DNA of 64,000 bases, taken from assembly GCA_963715285.1 (NCBI GenBank), contig CAVQRU010000009.1, positions 153,117 to 217,116 on the forward strand, given 5' to 3'. Positions 25,645 through 32,843 of the stretch are shown here, piece by piece (position 1 is the stretch's first letter; each line of letters begins with the position of its first letter). Source of the DNA: Sva-07 sp963715285. Lineage in GTDB: Bacteria > Actinomycetota > Acidimicrobiia > Acidimicrobiales > Ilumatobacteraceae. The position numbers and the translations under genes were made by a program. The notes beneath the pieces were generated by a model. That model made no database searches. It was not told the DNA's origin and worked only from the letters and a program-made list of their open reading frames with translations.

Positions 25645-27348
25645 CTAAGGGGTCGGGCACGTCGCAGCGGTGACGGCAGCGTCGGCAACACCTGCACTCA
25701 CGGCAGCCAGACCGCCGATGATGGTGATGAAGTCGATCTCGTCGCAGTAGGTCTGGTGGTACGCCGCTGTTTCGGCGGGCACCGAATCCGCAGCGGTCAA
25801 CAGGATCGGCGAAACGTCGAGGTCGAAGGCATACGGAGCCGCTGCCAGCGCATCAGCGAAACCGAGACCGTTCACGAGAACGATCTCGTTGTTGGACGGC
25901 CCAGTCGCCGAGCCGAGGTCACTGATCTCGTCGGCGATTGCCACCGCAGTCCCCCAACGATTCGCACCATCCAGGCGCTCCGTGGTGACGCCGTGGGCGG
26001 TCGACAACTCTGTCTCCACCGACGCCGGGACTGCGTCCGTGCCACCGAGGATGTAGACCTTTGTGATTCCCGCATCATCGAGGAAGTCCCCAACATCGGC
26101 GCGCACGCTGTCCCCGTCGTTCAGGAGAATCGGGGCACCGCGGTACGCCGAAAGCACGCCACCAGCAAGGGCATCGGGGAAGTTCAGACCCGTCGTGATG
26201 ATCGCCTCGCCGAACGGAGTGATCCCTGCGAACACTTCGTTCGCAATCGCAATGGAGGTCGCGTAGCGGTCGGTGCCGAACACACGCGTAACCGTCGCCC
26301 CGTATGTGGCGGCAAGAAGATCCTGCTGCGCTGACGACACCGCCGCCGTCCCACCGACAATCTTGAGTACAAGATTGCCCGTGCAACCACTGGTCGCCAG
26401 GCTCTCCAGCTCCGCTGCAGTGTCCGCAGGCAGATCATCGGTCGTGGTCAGAAGGATCGGCAGGTCGTAGACCGCGGAAGCAAGACCGTCCGGAAAGTCA
26501 AGGCCGTTGGCGATCACGTATTCGCAGCCGAGCGGGATGTACTCCTGCGCAACTGCCACTGCAGTCGAGAAGCGGGTGTCGCCGAAGATCCGGTTGTCGT
26601 CGGGCGGTGCGCAGTCGGGCAGTTGGAGCGTGCCTGACTCGACGACGGTGGTGAAGCCCGGTATCAACATCCGCCAGTCGAGCACCGGAATCGGAGCGCC
26701 GTCGGTGCCGTTGGGCCAATTGACGGTGATGGATTCACCGGCGGGAAGCGGGAAGCCGGTTCCCGCCCTCACGAAGGTCAGGTCCTTGGCTCCCGTGTTC
26801 CTCGCCTCGGTGACCGGCTGGTCCGCCCCATCGCACAGGGCTATGGCCGTGCCGGCGTACTCCGCAAGGATCTCGATGGAGATGCGATCAAGCTCGACCA
26901 AATTTTCGGTTTGCGAAGCGGCATTCGCGGTCAACTCCCAGCTCGTGGTGCTTGGGGTCGCCCCGCTGCCCACGTTCACGGTGACGACGAGTGTCTGTGC
27001 AACAGCCGTGTTGGTCAGCCAGTTGCAGTTCATCGAACGCTGAACGGAGTCGATGACACACGAGGACAGTCCGGACGTCGCCGACACTGGGGTTGCGGCG
27101 ATCGTTCCCTGGCCGTTCGTGCCGGTCAGATTGATGCTGACCCGGTAGTTGGGCAGCGTGACACTTGGCGTGAAGACCGCAGTGACCTGAACCGTACTCC
27201 CGGGCCCGGTCGATGCAGGAGTTGCCGCGATCGTCCCGGTCACGACCGGCGTCTGGGCCGACACCGGACCGCCGGAGGCGATGCCTGCGCTCAGGCCGAT
27301 CACGGCGAACGCTGCGACAAGGGTGAAACGGACGGCCGTGTTTCGCAT
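25645..27348 (-). CDS. Secreted cell-wall-binding repeat (CWB2) surface protein
   Basis: This is a 567-aa exported protein. The start ATG 27348 is supported by TACTGT ending 7 nt upstream and gives a clean signal peptide (MRNTAVRFTLVAAFAVIGLS). Residues about 35-235 form an Ig-like or adhesion-type domain rich in Thr/Ser/Val with two Cys. Three cell-wall-binding-2 repeats follow, starting with IFGDTRFSTAVAVAQ near 252, VFGTDRYATSIAIAN near 355 and LDGANRWGTAVAIAD near 457. CWB2 repeats attach S-layer-type proteins non-covalently to secondary wall polymers in Gram-positive bacteria. It is the main cargo gene of the element. The role is inferred to be adhesion or surface display. Confidence 0.85.
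   Translation of the reverse strand: MRNTAVRFTLVAAFAVIGLSAGIASGGPVSAQTPVVTGTIAATPASTGPGSTVQVTAVFTPSVTLPNYRVSINLTGTNGQGTIAATPVSATSGLSSCVIDSVQRSMNCNWLTNTAVAQTLVVTVNVGSGATPSTTSWELTANAASQTENLVELDRISIEILAEYAGTAIALCDGADQPVTEARNTGAKDLTFVRAGTGFPLPAGESITVNWPNGTDGAPIPVLDWRMLIPGFTTVVESGTLQLPDCAPPDDNRIFGDTRFSTAVAVAQEYIPLGCEYVIANGLDFPDGLASAVYDLPILLTTTDDLPADTAAELESLATSGCTGNLVLKIVGGTAAVSSAQQDLLAATYGATVTRVFGTDRYATSIAIANEVFAGITPFGEAIITTGLNFPDALAGGVLSAYRGAPILLNDGDSVRADVGDFLDDAGITKVYILGGTDAVPASVETELSTAHGVTTERLDGANRWGTAVAIADEISDLGSATGPSNNEIVLVNGLGFADALAAAPYAFDLDVSPILLTAADSVPAETAAYHQTYCDEIDFITIIGGLAAVSAGVADAAVTAATCPTP
26607..26812 (-). repeat. Diverged duplication shared with the LPXTG remnant (copy 2)
   Basis: This is the partner of 25005-25203 inside the intact gene. 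It encodes ARNTGAKDLTFVRAGTGF through VESGTLQLPDC. Downstream of it this gene continues into cell-wall-binding repeats, whereas the other copy continues into an LPXTG sorting signal. Confidence 0.8.
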
Positions 27349-27962
27349 GAATGCGACAGTAGCCGTGGCAAGAATCTTCTGCAAACAGTCTCAAACGTGA
27401 TCAGTTGGCCATCTTCCAACCCTGGCCTGGGTGGACAGGTTGACACCGACCGGACAGGGCAATACGGCCCGGTGCAGATCGGATTGACACATCTCTGATA
27501 CATCGACGACCGCCTGCGCCGTCGGGCAGTCCGCGAACTCCACAGTTCGAACATCGAACTCGGCCGTCGAGACGGTCGGTTGACGTCGGGACGATAGCCA
27601 TCTTCCTCGCCGAGCAAGTGAATGCTCACGGCACCCACTACCGTCGGGGGCCGATCCGGTTCGGAACACCCGACGGAGACGAGTGCCGTGCTCAGCCCCG
27701 CCACACTCCGAAGCCCTACTGCGGTGCCCGACAATCGCGGCGTCGCGACGACCTCAGCCCCGCCCAGATCCGGCACTTCTTCTCACCCCGGTCAGCGCAT
27801 AACGCGCGCTCGATAGTCCGGCGATGGGCTCCCCAGTCGCGCCGCACTGCGGCCCAAGTGCTGTGCTCGATAATCCCGACATCGATCTGACGATCTGGCC
27901 GAGCGGAACCGCACACCGCGTGGTCGACTCGTCGAGACCTGGTCGGGAGGTAGAATGAAGCG
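27349..27962. other. Intergenic region of about 600 bp in the element
   Basis: It holds the promoter of the surface-protein gene (TACTGT at 27356-27361, minus strand) and of the downstream small gene (TAGAAT at 27951). Open frames here are short, Arg/Pro-rich and unlike neighbours. A GACACCGACCGGACAGG segment near 27441 faintly resembles an inverted copy of the 10-bp repeats at 24087. Confidence 0.5.
27951..27956 (+). promoter_or_regulatory. -10 element of the toxin-antitoxin-like operon
   Basis: TAGAAT ends 6 nt before ATG 27963, implying that transcription begins at or near the start codon. Confidence 0.6.
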
Positions 27963-28145
27963 ATGCCCGGGAAGGTCGTGACTGCCGCCGAACTCGAGAA
28001 GATGAGCCCGGCCGAGCAGCAAGCGCTCTTCGACGCAAGTGTCGTCACCGATCTGGACCAGGTCCCTGCCGAGTTCCTCGAGCGGGTGCGTCTGCGCCTC
28101 GAGCAGCACATCGACCAGACCGAGTCGGCTCCCAACCAGAAGTGA
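27963..28145 (+). CDS. Small antitoxin-like protein
   Basis: This is a 60-aa acidic, helical protein (MPGKVVTAAELEKMSPAEQQ), with predicted helices at 8-30 and 38-52 and no clear HTH. It is the first gene of a two-gene unit: its TGA overlaps the GTG of the next gene by 4 bp. Size, acidity and coupling are typical of an antitoxin that neutralises a RelE/ParE-fold toxin. I do not recognise a named antitoxin family, so this is inferred from context. Confidence 0.55.
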   Translation: MPGKVVTAAELEKMSPAEQQALFDASVVTDLDQVPAEFLERVRLRLEQHIDQTESAPNQK

Positions 28146-28456
28146 GTTCCCCGCGACGCGTCGTTCGCGCGACGCCGAGGTTCTTCGAGGACCTCGACCG
28201 CCAGCTGCGACCCGAGCGCGGCCCGAACGGCGAACCGTCGACGAACGATTTCCAGGTGTTCGAGTTGATCCGGATCGTCGATCGCTTCGCAGTCGAATTC
28301 GATGACTTGCCGCGGCTCATCGCCGAACGTGACGACTATCGAATCCTGGTGATGTCCGGAACGCTTCTTGCCGGGTTCTCCGTGATTGGCCAGCTCGTGG
28401 CAGACGGCGCGGTCGAGCTCGTTCAACTCGACCTCGACACGGAACTCGACTGGTAG
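28142..28456 (+). CDS. RelE/ParE-like toxin candidate
   Basis: This is a 104-aa protein starting at GTG 28142. It begins with a basic strand and helix (RRVVRATPRFFEDLDRQL) and ends with alternating strands (YRILVMSGTLLAGFSVIGQL, then VELVQLDLD), the layout of the RelE superfamily. An insertion of about 35 residues (GEPSTNDFQVFELIRIVDRF) between the first helix and the sheet makes it longer than most members. No classic catalytic trio is evident. Toxin activity is therefore a hypothesis based on fold pattern and operon architecture. It could instead be a host-factor-binding protein of the element. Confidence 0.5.
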   Translation: MSSPRRVVRATPRFFEDLDRQLRPERGPNGEPSTNDFQVFELIRIVDRFAVEFDDLPRLIAERDDYRILVMSGTLLAGFSVIGQLVADGAVELVQLDLDTELDW

Positions 28457-28520
28457 ACCCCGGTTAGGAATCCGGCGCCTGGAGGCCGCTTGACCGCGTC
28501 CGGCCGGCCGAGCCCGTTCG

Positions 28521-29195
28521 TCACATCTGGCGACTGGACTGGTAGCCCTGGGCTGCGAGCCAGGAGCGTGCTCGGCCCAGGCGAGCGTCCTCACGGAACC
28601 GGTGCCAGCGCGTGTACTCGTGCTCGTGCCGGCTGAGTTCGGTCTGGAACCGCTGGAACGCGCCCGACCCGATCAGCGCGTCGGTGAGACGCAACGCGAG
28701 ATCCGGTTGCTCGATCGTCGCGACGAATCGCTGCATCGCGTCGTATGCAGGGCCTGACCCGAGGCCGACCACGAGCAGCCACCGATCCGACTCCGGGTCG
28801 AAGTCCGGCGGGCCCTGATCGACATCGAACAGCTGCGCCGGCCACAACGTTCCGTCGGTCAGGTCGATGAAGGAGTCGCTCCCGCCCGACTGGTCGAGTG
28901 CTTCGCCGAGTTCGTCGAGGGCGACTGGCAAAGACGTCAGATCCGATCCGGCGCGGTCGACGTAGTGCTCGAGCTCCACGATCAGCTCAGGGTCGCCGAC
29001 CCAGTTGCGTTGGCCCAATGCCTCGATCAGCCGATGAGCGATCGCGGCGAGGGCGTCCGAGCGTTCGACGCGCAGAAGTGCGCTGCCGGCGTGTTGGAGT
29101 CCGTCGGCGGGAACATCGCCGGCCAGGACCTCTTCGACGGATCGGGCGTCCGCACCAGCGATGCGGAGCTGTTTCAACCACGGGTCACGACTCAT
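28521..29195 (-). CDS. UPF0158 family protein
   Basis: This is a 224-aa protein. The C-terminal half matches UPF0158: SFIDLTDGTLW, then a strand around LLVVGLGSGPAYDAMQRF, LIGSGAFQRFQTELSRH and WHRFREDARLGRARSWL. Members are uncharacterised small proteins, frequent on accessory DNA. The N-terminal half is helical with no recognised domain. It lies 39 bp from the integrase gene, same strand, and may share its transcript. AGGAG abuts the ATG. Confidence 0.68.
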   Translation of the reverse strand: MSRDPWLKQLRIAGADARSVEEVLAGDVPADGLQHAGSALLRVERSDALAAIAHRLIEALGQRNWVGDPELIVELEHYVDRAGSDLTSLPVALDELGEALDQSGGSDSFIDLTDGTLWPAQLFDVDQGPPDFDPESDRWLLVVGLGSGPAYDAMQRFVATIEQPDLALRLTDALIGSGAFQRFQTELSRHEHEYTRWHRFREDARLGRARSWLAAQGYQSSRQM

Positions 29196-29234
29196 CTCCT
29201 GGTCCCGTCCATCACCGATCGACCGAGGCCAAAA

Positions 29235-30347
29235 TCACCCGCCACCAAGGCCAACGTGCGGGACGCCGGCGCGAGAGGCGAGTCGCTGCATCAGTTCGTC
29301 GTCCTGCTGCGGGTAGAGGTGGCCGTATCGGTCCAACACGACGGAGACCGAGGTGTGGCCGGCCATCGCGGCGACGTGCTTGGGGTTGGCTCCCTCGGCG
29401 ACCCAGAGCGAGACAGCGGTGTGTCGGAGATCGTGGATGCGGAATGGTTCGAGGCCGGCGGCCGCAACCGCAGGACGCCAGACGCGTCGACGAAAGAGCG
29501 TCGCCCGGACCGGGAATCCCTCGGGCGACTCGAAGACCAGGCCTTCGGGGTCGACTGGGGGAGTGGCGCGACGTGACAGCTCGTCGCAGACGAACGAGGG
29601 GAGTGGCACCGTTCGGACCGCGGCTTTCGTCTTCGGAGGTCCGAAGGTGATGTGGCCGCCGATGCTGACCAGCGTTTCGGCGATGTCGACTCGGCGGCGG
29701 AGCAGATCGACGCGCTTCCATCGGAGGCCGAGCATCTCGCCGAGTCGCAGACCGCCGAACGCTCCGAGCAACACGAAGGATCGATACGCGTCGTCGATCT
29801 CGTCGGCGAGCTTCCAGATGTCGTCGGTGTCGAGGAATCGCATCTCCCGACGCTCGATGCGCGGGAGCGGGAGCTTGGCGACGGGGTTGTGAGCAATCAG
29901 GCGGTCCTCGAACGCGGCGTTCACGCACTTGTTCATCAGTTGAACCACGCGGTGGATGGTGGCGGGTGCGAGGTTGCTGCCGTCGGGCGACCCGAGGTCG
30001 GCGACCCAGGCCCGGAGCGCGGTCCGGTCGAGCTTGCCGAGCGGAGTCGTTCCGAAGACCGGGCGGGCGTGCGTTCGAAAGAACTGTTCGTCTCGGGCCT
30101 TCGTGCTCGGGCGCAGGTTCGTGACCGTCGGCCACCACTGGTCCCACCACTCGCCGACGGTGATGCGACCGAGTCGTGGATCGACGAGGGTCCCGTGCTG
30201 TCGGTCGACCTCGGTCACGTTGGCGAATGCGAGGGCGTCACGGCGACGCTTGAACTGCTTCGATCGTTGCTTGCCGTCAGCGGTGCGGAATCGCACGAGG
30301 TAGGCCTTCGAGCCGTCGCTCAACTGCTTGTCGACGACCGATGCCAT
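29235..30347 (-). CDS. int: Tyrosine-type site-specific integrase
   Basis: This is a 370-aa recombinase. Residues 1-60 form an arm-binding AP2-like domain (YLVRFRTADGKQRSKQFKRR). About 65-155 is the SAM-like core-binding domain, and the rest is catalytic. The catalytic residues are visible: Arg in FGGLRLGEMLGLRW, Lys near KTKAAVRTVPL, HxxR in IHDLRHTAVSLW, His in AGHTSVSVV and the nucleophile Tyr in DRYGHLYP. It lies about 150 bp inside the right attachment site. TAGAAT ends exactly 6 nt before ATG 30347. It is intact in sequence, so the element may still be able to recombine. Confidence 0.93.
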   Translation of the reverse strand: MASVVDKQLSDGSKAYLVRFRTADGKQRSKQFKRRRDALAFANVTEVDRQHGTLVDPRLGRITVGEWWDQWWPTVTNLRPSTKARDEQFFRTHARPVFGTTPLGKLDRTALRAWVADLGSPDGSNLAPATIHRVVQLMNKCVNAAFEDRLIAHNPVAKLPLPRIERREMRFLDTDDIWKLADEIDDAYRSFVLLGAFGGLRLGEMLGLRWKRVDLLRRRVDIAETLVSIGGHITFGPPKTKAAVRTVPLPSFVCDELSRRATPPVDPEGLVFESPEGFPVRATLFRRRVWRPAVAAAGLEPFRIHDLRHTAVSLWVAEGANPKHVAAMAGHTSVSVVLDRYGHLYPQQDDELMQRLASRAGVPHVGLGGG

Positions 30348-30353
30348 GGGTGA

Positions 30354-30359
30354 ATTCTA
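30354..30359 (-). promoter_or_regulatory. -10 element of int
   Basis: TAGAAT (minus strand) ends 6 nt before the integrase ATG. The arm-type repeats at 30364-30385 start 5 bp further upstream, so integrase bound there could repress its own promoter. Confidence 0.6.
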
Positions 30360-30363
30360 CTCG

Positions 30364-30385
30364 CCAGGTGCACACCAGGTGCACA
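30364..30385 (+). repeat. Right integrase arm-type repeats (2 x 11 bp)
   Basis: Two abutting CCAGGTGCACA copies, identical to those at 23774-23795 and in the same orientation, lie between the int promoter and attR. Confidence 0.8.
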
Positions 30386-30394
30386 GACGCTTCA

Positions 30395-30414
30395 ATACGA
30401 GACGATACGAGACG
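30395..30414 (+). repeat. Tandem 10-bp repeat ATACGAGACG x 2
   Basis: These two exact copies lie between the arm sites and attR. A GACACCAAACGGACAT segment follows at 30413, the inverse of the TGTCCGTTGGTGTC pattern found near the left end. Confidence 0.65.
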
Positions 30415-30493
30415 ACACCAAACGGACATAAAACACCAGGTCAGGACCACTTTCGGGAGTCGGCCCCAGAAGCGCCGAAGTGGCTGATTCGCT

Positions 30494-30537
30494 TTCACAC
30501 CGTGGAGGTCGGGAGATCGAGACTCCCATCGCCCACC
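30494..30537 (+). repeat. attR core (44-bp direct repeat, right)
   Basis: This is a displaced copy of the tRNA-Val 3' half (see 23675-23718), with no 5' half next to it, so it does not encode a tRNA. It marks the right edge of the element. Confidence 0.93.
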
Positions 30538-30558
30538 GGAGACGCCGGCCAGTGGCCG

Positions 30559-31203
30559 TCAGATCCGTTCGAGGAGGTGCACCGGGAACGGCGCGCTTTC
30601 TCGGTCGGCTGCCAGTGCACGTGCGTCGGCGTGCCCCCTCAGGTACGCGCGACGGACTTCGGCGATCTGCAGGATCCGCTGGCCGACGACCGGGAAGTTC
30701 TTCAGGATCTCGAAGAACTGGTTGCGGTCGGCGATGGCGATCATCGACGGCTCGAGGACGTCGAACGACGCACGGCTGAACCTGCCCGGTGAACCGTCGA
30801 TCAAGGGAACCGCGCCGAACTGTGCACCCGGATCGAAGACAGCGAGCGGCATCCCGTCGAGTGAGACACCGATTCGGCCGGTGAGCACCACGACGAATTC
30901 AGAGGCGGGGTCACCCTGTCGCGCCAGGGATGCGCCGTCGTTCACCTCGACGAAGGAGAAGTGCCGTGCCAGACGCGCGAGGTCCTGCCGGTCGAGCCCG
31001 ACGAACAACTCCAGTGAGCCGTCCAGTTCGAGTGACTCATCGACGGCGGGCCCCTTCGACAGACGACGGAGGATCATCGAGACGAATCGGGGGCGTACCT
31101 GCTCCGACGAGCTGTCCGATTGGTGACACAGTCGATACTGGTCGGCGGCGAGCAACTCGGCGGAGCGGAGCTGGCGTACGGATGCGGGATCGGTGGGGTA
31201 CAT
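30559..31203 (-). CDS. Cyclic-nucleotide-binding-domain protein without DNA-binding domain
   Basis: This is a 214-aa protein with one cNMP-binding beta-roll at about residues 65-160: VEVNDGASLARQGDPASEFV is the usual E/G-rich turn and PLIDGSPGRFSRASF is the phosphate-binding cassette. The N-terminal 50 residues are helical and unassigned, and no HTH follows, so it is not a Crp-type regulator by itself. It ends 21 bp outside attR, so it is chromosomal. The Crp-like gene just upstream on the same strand suggests a common signal. Confidence 0.72.
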   Translation of the reverse strand: MYPTDPASVRQLRSAELLAADQYRLCHQSDSSSEQVRPRFVSMILRRLSKGPAVDESLELDGSLELFVGLDRQDLARLARHFSFVEVNDGASLARQGDPASEFVVVLTGRIGVSLDGMPLAVFDPGAQFGAVPLIDGSPGRFSRASFDVLEPSMIAIADRNQFFEILKNFPVVGQRILQIAEVRRAYLRGHADARALAADRESAPFPVHLLERI

Positions 31204-31316
31204 GGCGGTGTCTCCGACTGGTGGCTGGGCGAGTGGTCCACTGTGCGACCAACCGGACAGGCTGTCCACGCAGCGCTGCGCACACGAGGCGTGACCTCCG
31301 CCACGCCTGACAGTCG

Positions 31317-32027
31317 TCACACGTGCGGTGTGCTCGCGGCGGGGAGCGGCCGCGTCGCGCCGTGTTCGGCGAGTGCCGACGGATCACGTACCTCGATGTG
31401 GAGCCGGCTCGTCGAGATGTGGCCCTGCTCGCGGAGGTGTCCGAGGGCAGCGGTCGCCGAGCGGTGGGAGACACCTGCCCAGCTCGCGAGCTCGTGTTGC
31501 GACAACGGCATCTCGATGGCGATCGTTCCGTTCCGATCCTCGCGAATCGAATCGAAGATCGGATCCTGTACGAGCTGCATCAGGCGGACAGCGACGAGTG
31601 CCACGGCGTCACCGACCGTCAGGTCGAGCAGGTGCTCGATGTTGTGGCGTACGACATTGGCCAAACTCGTGACCATCGTCATCGCCAGGTCGGCGTCGTG
31701 GCGGAGATGCCAGGCGAAATCGGCGCTTGGCACCGACGTCACCGACACGTCTCTCGCTGCGATCGCAGTCGTCGTCCGGGGGAGTCCGTCGATGACGGAG
31801 CGTTCACCGACGAAGTCACCCGATCCGCGAAACTCGACGACGGCTTCTGCGCCGTCGTCGCTGGTCTTCACCACCTTCACGAGACCGTCGTGCACGAAGA
31901 ACGCATGGGTGGGCGGATCACCCTCGTGGTACAGGCGCGCGCCGCGCGCGAATCGTCGTCGGGGTCGGTCCGACAGCAAGCTCGTCAACGACTCGAACGT
32001 CGGGACCCCCGTGGGAGCACCCGTCAT
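31317..32027 (-). CDS. Crp/Fnr family transcriptional regulator
   Basis: This is a 236-aa regulator. The N-terminal effector domain has the cyclic-nucleotide roll (ARGARLYHEGDPPTHAFFV, then RGSGDFVGERSVIDGLPRTT) and a dimer helix. The C-terminal winged helix shows PLSQHELASWAGVSHRSATAA followed by a basic turn, the DNA-recognition part. The cassette FVGERSVIDGLPRT has the Gly-Glu and Arg that contact cAMP in Crp. TACCGT ends exactly 6 nt before ATG 32027. Its targets are unknown. Confidence 0.86.
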   Translation of the reverse strand: MTGAPTGVPTFESLTSLLSDRPRRRFARGARLYHEGDPPTHAFFVHDGLVKVVKTSDDGAEAVVEFRGSGDFVGERSVIDGLPRTTTAIAARDVSVTSVPSADFAWHLRHDADLAMTMVTSLANVVRHNIEHLLDLTVGDAVALVAVRLMQLVQDPIFDSIREDRNGTIAIEMPLSQHELASWAGVSHRSATAALGHLREQGHISTSRLHIEVRDPSALAEHGATRPLPAASTPHV

Positions 32028-32165
32028 GCAACGACGGTAGCCCGCCTGCTCCCCCCTTGGCCACGGAGTATCGTCGGGTCGCGTCGCCAACGCTGATCGA
32101 CTGGGGCCGAGACGTGGCGACGAAGTGCCCTGTCCACCCGTCGAGGGTTGGTGCAGCGTGGGGTC

Positions 32166-32843
32166 ATGGACGCGGTGTCCCAGCGACGACCGTGCACCCG
32201 CGCGCGGTGGGCGGGTGCTGCGTTGGCAGCGGCCGCCGTCGTACTGGCGTCGCTGGCTGCGGTGGTGCTCGCGATGCACGTGGAGGTCACGGACCCCATC
32301 GTCGATGTGTCGAGGACCTGTGGGTCCGCGTTCGATTCCATGGTGGATCGTTCGGGCTGGGAGATCTGGTGGGCGCGGGATCTCGACGAACCCGACCCAG
32401 CGGTCCGCGTGGCGCTCGTCCGGACGTCTCGGTGCCCCGACGCCGTCAATGGTCGACTCGTGGCCGCAGGCCTGCTCGGCTGCCTTGCGATGTTGTCGGC
32501 GGCCGCTGCGGCCGTCACGACGTCGAGGCGGCACCGAGGAACTGCTGCGGTGGGCGGCCGCCACCGGATCCTGCGCCTCGGACGACAGACGTCCTGGTTG
32601 GGTGCCGTGCTGACGCTCGCAGGAGTCCTGGCCATCGTGTTGCTGGTGGCCGATGCCGACTCCACGCTGTTCCTGTACGTCGACCGGCTCGTGGTCGGGA
32701 TCATCGGTCTGATCGTGCTGGTTCCGACGGTCGCGTTGTTCGTGATCGGCCGCGCCCTGACGATTCTCGGGGGCGTCGAGGACCGGCGCGACGCCACGAC
32801 GCCGTCCGAGGACGAGGTCGGTCACGGAGTCCGCGATGCCTGA
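32166..32843 (+). CDS. Four-helix membrane protein, unknown function
   Basis: This is a 225-aa protein with hydrophobic segments at about 18-37, 99-118, 144-163 and 175-197. The loop after the first has two Cys (RTCGSAFD, TSRCPDAV), probably a disulfide outside the membrane. I do not recognise a family. Its last 8 bp overlap the lipoprotein gene downstream, so the two are probably translated together. No TANNNT or ribosome site is obvious near ATG 32166; a transcript from TATCGT near 32070 is possible. Confidence 0.65.
   Translation: MDAVSQRRPCTRARWAGAALAAAAVVLASLAAVVLAMHVEVTDPIVDVSRTCGSAFDSMVDRSGWEIWWARDLDEPDPAVRVALVRTSRCPDAVNGRLVAAGLLGCLAMLSAAAAAVTTSRRHRGTAAVGGRHRILRLGRQTSWLGAVLTLAGVLAIVLLVADADSTLFLYVDRLVVGIIGLIVLVPTVALFVIGRALTILGGVEDRRDATTPSEDEVGHGVRDA

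Larger units (their letters stand above)
23675..30537. mobile_element. Integrated genetic element in tRNA-Val, about 6.8 kb
   Basis: A 44-bp exact direct repeat (23675-23718 and 30494-30537) corresponds to the 3' half of tRNA-Val and flanks a block with its own tyrosine integrase next to the right end. Inside are a small HTH protein, an LPXTG remnant, a cell-wall-binding protein, a toxin-antitoxin-like pair, UPF0158 and int. Integrase arm-type repeats lie inside both ends. No replication, relaxase, transposase or phage structural gene is seen, so it is either a minimal integrative element or a satellite that depends on helper functions. Several stretches are non-coding or decayed. The boundary repeat makes the call secure; its current mobility is unknown. 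Confidence 0.9.

Noticed and set aside
27391..27890. Short Arg/Pro-rich frames in the element's large gap
   Set aside because: No start with promoter or ribosome site and no protein-like composition.
30494..30537. Second tRNA-Val gene at the right end of the element
   Set aside because: Only the 3' half is present; there is no acceptor 5' strand or D-arm, so it is the attR copy.
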